DNA from: Williamsia sp. | GTDB taxonomy: Bacteria; Bacteroidota; Bacteroidia; Chitinophagales; Chitinophagaceae | Direction: 5' to 3' | DNA length: 64,000 bases | Assembly: GCA_015069695.1 (NCBI GenBank) | Contig: JADCRZ010000006.1 | Coordinates: 62,001 to 126,000 of the forward strand | Part shown: positions 61,084 through 64,000 of the stretch, piece by piece | Numbering within the stretch: position 1 is the first letter of the stretch | Layout of the letters: each line of letters begins with the position of its first letter | Translations under genes and position numbers: made by a program | Notes under the pieces: model-generated | Database searches by the model: none | Told to the model about the DNA's origin: nothing | The model's input: only the letters and a program-made list of their open reading frames with translations

Positions 61084-63507
61084 ATGTTTGTCTCTTATTT
61101 TAAAACTGCCTGGCGCAATCTGACGAAGAACAAAACTTCTTCTTTTATCAATGTGAGTGGACTTGCCATTGGCATGGCGGTGGCGGTGCTGATTGGCTTG
61201 TGGCTCCATGATGAACTGTCTTTTGATCGGTATCACCAGAACTATGATCGCATTGCGCAAATCATGACGCGGGGAATAGATGCCAAGGATGGACCCTACG
61301 TCAACAATTCTATGCAATACCCGCTGGCAATAGAGCTACAGACTAACTATAAAGACAATTTCAGCCACTTTGTAAAAGCATCCTGGACGCAGGACTATAT
61401 TCTTTCTGCCGGAGATAAAAAACTATCCGGCAGAGGCCGGTTTATGGATGCAGATGCCCCTGAAATGCTGACCTTAAAAATGCGGCAAGGAAATTGGCGC
61501 GGACTGAAAGATCCCTATTCCATTCTGCTTTCAGCATCCCTTGCAAAAGCGCTTTTTGGCAGGGCAGATCCAATGGGGCAAGCACTAACCCTGCGCAACA
61601 AGATCAATGTAAAAGTAACCGGCGTGTATGAAGACCTTCCGTTAAACACGCAATTCACGGATGTAAAATTTATTTCTCCCTGGGACCTATGGGCTGCAGA
61701 AAACGATTGGATAAAAAAAGCAAGCAACAATTGGGATAACCATTTCCTGAAAGTTTATGCGGAAATAAAACCCGGGTCAAGTTTTGAATCTGTATACAAG
61801 CATATAAAAGATATAGAGCTGCAGCAGTTCAAAAAGCTGGAGAACTTTCAGGATGCAGTAGCCCGCCATCCGCAAGTGTTTCTTTACCCGATGAGCGATT
61901 GGCATTTACATCCCCTTGACCGCAAGGCAGCCCTCGACGATGGCCCCATTCGCATGGTATGGATGGTCAGTATCATTGGTGCATTTGTATTGCTGCTTGC
62001 GTGCATCAACTTTATGAACCTCAGCACCGCACGATCAGAAAAGAGAGCAAAAGAAGTAGGCATACGCAAAACGGTCGGATCTATGCGCCAACAACTGATT
62101 TACCAGTTCTTTAGTGAATCCTTCCTGGTTACCATTTGCTCGTTTGTCCTGGCAATTTTGCTGGTGGCCCTGGTGCTGCCCTGGTTCAACAATCTTTCGG
62201 CAAAAGCCATGGCTTTACCATGGAACAGCATTTGGTTCTGGTCATTAAGCGCCGGTTTTATTTCCCTTACAGGATTAATGGCAGGCAGCTATCCGGCTTT
62301 GTATCTTTCGTCTTTTGAACCGGTGAAAGTTTTAAAAGGAACATTCCGCGCGGGAAAATTTGCCAGCTTGCCCCGAAAAACTTTGGTGGTCGTCCAGTTC
62401 ACGGTTTCTGTAGCGCTCATCATCAGTACGATCGTCGTTTATCGCCAGCTGCAGTTTGCGAAAGACAGGCCTGTTGGTTACAGCCCTGAAGGATTGATTA
62501 CATTGGACATGAAATCGGATGAGTTTAAGGGCAAATATGATTTGCTCAGAACCGAATTGTTAAACACAGGTGCTGTAGCCGACATGTCTGAATCCATGGG
62601 CAGAGTAACCGAAGTCGCATCCGGCAACAATGGATTTGATTGGAAGGGAAAAAGTCCGGACAAAGAAGAAAGCTTTGGCACACTGGCTGTAACACAGGAC
62701 CATGGAAAAACGGTTGGCTGGCAATTTGTAGCGGGCCGTGATTTTTCAAGAACATTCAACAGCGACTCATCCGGCGTGGTGATCAATGAAGCCGCTGCAA
62801 AATACATGGAATTAAAAAATCCTGTTGGAGAAACGATCACCTGGAAATGGCGCGACAATCAACCTGTTTCCTTCACCATTTTGGGTGTGATCAGGGATAT
62901 GGTGATGGAATCGCCTTATAAACCCGTTGATCCCGCCCTGTTTTTTCTAAAGCCGCTGAATGGAGGTGTTAGCTGGGTCAACATCCGGATCAAGCCAGGT
63001 GCTGTCATGAACAAAGCGCTTCCAAAAATTGAGGCTGTGTTTAAAAAGCTTGTTCCATCAGTGCCGTTCGATCACCGGTTTGTGGAAGAAGATTATGCAG
63101 CAAAATTTGCAGCCGAGGAAAGGATTGGCAAGCTGGCGGGCTTTTTCAGCGCCCTGGCTGTATTTATTTCCTGCATGGGACTTTTTGGCCTTGCCAGTTT
63201 TGTAGCAGAGCAACGCACCAAGGAGATTGGCGTAAGAAAAATACTGGGTGCATCTGTATTTAATTTGTGGCGCCTTGTATCCAAAGAGTTTGTACTGCTT
63301 GTTACTATTTCTTTGTTCATTGCCACTCCCCTTGCATATTATTTCATGCACAACTGGTTGCAGAACTTCGAATACCGCGCAACGCTCTCCTGGTGGATCT
63401 TTGCTGCTGCCGGCATTGGTGCACTGGCAATCACGTTACTGACCATAAGCTTTCAGGCAATAAAAGCAGCCCTGGCGAATCCTGTGCGCAGCTTGAGAAC
63501 AGCGTGA
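61084..63507 (+). CDS. MacB/FtsX-type ABC transporter permease, paralogue
   Basis: 807 residues. N-terminus MFVSYFKTAWRNLTKNKTSSF, TM1 at about 20-42 (NVSGLAIGMAVAVLIGLWL), MacB core (about 50-280), FtsX segments with INFMNLSTARSEKRAKEVGIRK at about 310-330, second periplasmic part and last FtsX domain with VAEQRTKEIGVRKILGASV, ending NPVRSLRTA. It is of the same eight-segment type as the permease at 51860-54232 and shares the motifs closely, but no ATPase gene is adjacent. The two permeases flank the frame-broken T9SS protein and the VOC/DoxX unit. Confidence 0.93.
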   Translation: MFVSYFKTAWRNLTKNKTSSFINVSGLAIGMAVAVLIGLWLHDELSFDRYHQNYDRIAQIMTRGIDAKDGPYVNNSMQYPLAIELQTNYKDNFSHFVKASWTQDYILSAGDKKLSGRGRFMDADAPEMLTLKMRQGNWRGLKDPYSILLSASLAKALFGRADPMGQALTLRNKINVKVTGVYEDLPLNTQFTDVKFISPWDLWAAENDWIKKASNNWDNHFLKVYAEIKPGSSFESVYKHIKDIELQQFKKLENFQDAVARHPQVFLYPMSDWHLHPLDRKAALDDGPIRMVWMVSIIGAFVLLLACINFMNLSTARSEKRAKEVGIRKTVGSMRQQLIYQFFSESFLVTICSFVLAILLVALVLPWFNNLSAKAMALPWNSIWFWSLSAGFISLTGLMAGSYPALYLSSFEPVKVLKGTFRAGKFASLPRKTLVVVQFTVSVALIISTIVVYRQLQFAKDRPVGYSPEGLITLDMKSDEFKGKYDLLRTELLNTGAVADMSESMGRVTEVASGNNGFDWKGKSPDKEESFGTLAVTQDHGKTVGWQFVAGRDFSRTFNSDSSGVVINEAAAKYMELKNPVGETITWKWRDNQPVSFTILGVIRDMVMESPYKPVDPALFFLKPLNGGVSWVNIRIKPGAVMNKALPKIEAVFKKLVPSVPFDHRFVEEDYAAKFAAEERIGKLAGFFSALAVFISCMGLFGLASFVAEQRTKEIGVRKILGASVFNLWRLVSKEFVLLVTISLFIATPLAYYFMHNWLQNFEYRATLSWWIFAAAGIGALAITLLTISFQAIKAALANPVRSLRTA

Positions 63508-63653
63508 TTGACACATTCCCCGATGGTGCCCTGATTGATGGGCGGGATGAGTAATCTACCAGGTTTATTAACTTTGCTGTAAACAGAAGGGTGGCATTGT
63601 AGTGCCATTACCTGGATGACGGACTGCATTTTTTAACTGCCAAAGACAACACT

Positions 63654-64000
63654 ATGAGATCAACTGCCGCTCGCCAAAGAAGATTTGGCGAGATTCTCTA
63701 TCTCCCAAAAGTCTGGAGAATCACAAAGATCACCCTGATCCTCGTTTTACTGGTGGCGCTGCAAACCAGCGCCAAAGAATCACCCCTGCGCATAAGCATG
63801 ACCGGGAACAAGCCTTCACCGGGGACAGTATTTAAACACGTTCATGCGACAGCTGCACCCGTGTTCAAAGATATTACCGGGAGGGTAGTCAATGAAAACG
63901 GTGAACCGGTAAGTGGGGCTACAATTGCTGTAAAGGAAACCAGCATCCGGACAACGACCAATGAGGCCGGATACTTTAGTTTGAAAGGCATTGACGAGAA
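63654..64000 (+). CDS. SusC-like protein, N-terminal fragment cut by the window end
   Basis: The frame is open from ATG at 63654 to the right edge (115 codons visible). It starts MRSTAARQRRFGEILYLPK, has one hydrophobic segment (ITLILVLLVALQTSAK, about 25-40) that is a signal peptide, then from about residue 72 a carboxypeptidase-regulatory-like domain: DITGRVVNENGEPVSGATIAV, and TTNEAGYFSLKGI. This order is that of SusC/RagA transporters. No STN domain is evident in the visible part (only about 35 residues lie between the signal peptide and the carboxypeptidase-like domain). The barrel is outside the window, so another carboxypeptidase-like-domain protein cannot be ruled out. Confidence 0.7.
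   Translation, partial: MRSTAARQRRFGEILYLPKVWRITKITLILVLLVALQTSAKESPLRISMTGNKPSPGTVFKHVHATAAPVFKDITGRVVNENGEPVSGATIAVKETSIRTTTNEAGYFSLKGIDE

Overview
The window reads as chromosome of a Bacteroidota bacterium, most likely a member of the Chitinophagaceae. This is inferred from four SusC-type TonB-dependent transporters (one cut by the window end), three SusD lipoproteins, several type IX secretion (T9SS) substrates with C-terminal sorting domains, an ECF sigma/FecR pair and promoter-like TAnnTTTG boxes. There are no rRNA or tRNA genes, CRISPR arrays, transposases or phage genes that I can recognise.

Left part (1-13.9 kb). A secreted IPT/TIG plus FG-GAP repeat protein runs off the left edge on the minus strand. 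A three-gene SusC-SusD-lipoprotein operon (2850-8320) ends in a perfect 15-bp hairpin. An OmpR-type response regulator and its histidine kinase follow (8460-10509) and end in a 17-bp hairpin that also separates them from a convergent unit: a DUF4907 protein and a six-repeat Kelch/T9SS protein. An AraC-type regulator closes the section.

Metal efflux (14.1-21.2 kb). A CzcC-CzcB-CzcA type RND system carries the divalent-metal motif in its pump and is followed by a NhaP2-like K+/H+ antiporter. Four CTTAAG-like boxes spaced one helical turn apart sit just before the first gene and look like a tandem OmpR-family operator.

Middle (21.2-31.2 kb). A beta-helical Cthe_2159-like protein is paired with a small T9SS protein. 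A four-gene operon joins LutA-LutB-LutC (lactate-type oxidation complex) to an atypical malate synthase. A divergent GH51 alpha-L-arabinofuranosidase follows.

Polysaccharide utilisation locus (31.3-51.6 kb, all minus strand). In transcription order: ECF sigma, FecR anti-sigma, SusC (with STN domain), SusD, a secreted beta-propeller, a KdgT-type 2-keto-3-deoxygluconate permease, a second paralogous SusC/SusD pair, two tandem paralogues of an unrecognised TIM-barrel-like family (one Tat-exported, one apparently cytoplasmic), an exported YhcH/YiaL-family protein and a Tat-exported GHL6-like putative glycosidase. The KdgT gene suggests a uronic-acid-containing or aldonate-yielding glycan. None of the enzymes falls in a classical pectin or alginate lyase family, so this is the best candidate for an undescribed system.

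Right part (51.8-64 kb). Two paralogous MacB/FtsX-type ABC permeases flank a very large T9SS surface protein whose reading frame is broken by an apparent single-base frameshift, plus a DoxX-like and a VOC-family protein. The 5' end of another SusC-like gene, on the plus strand, is cut by the right edge.
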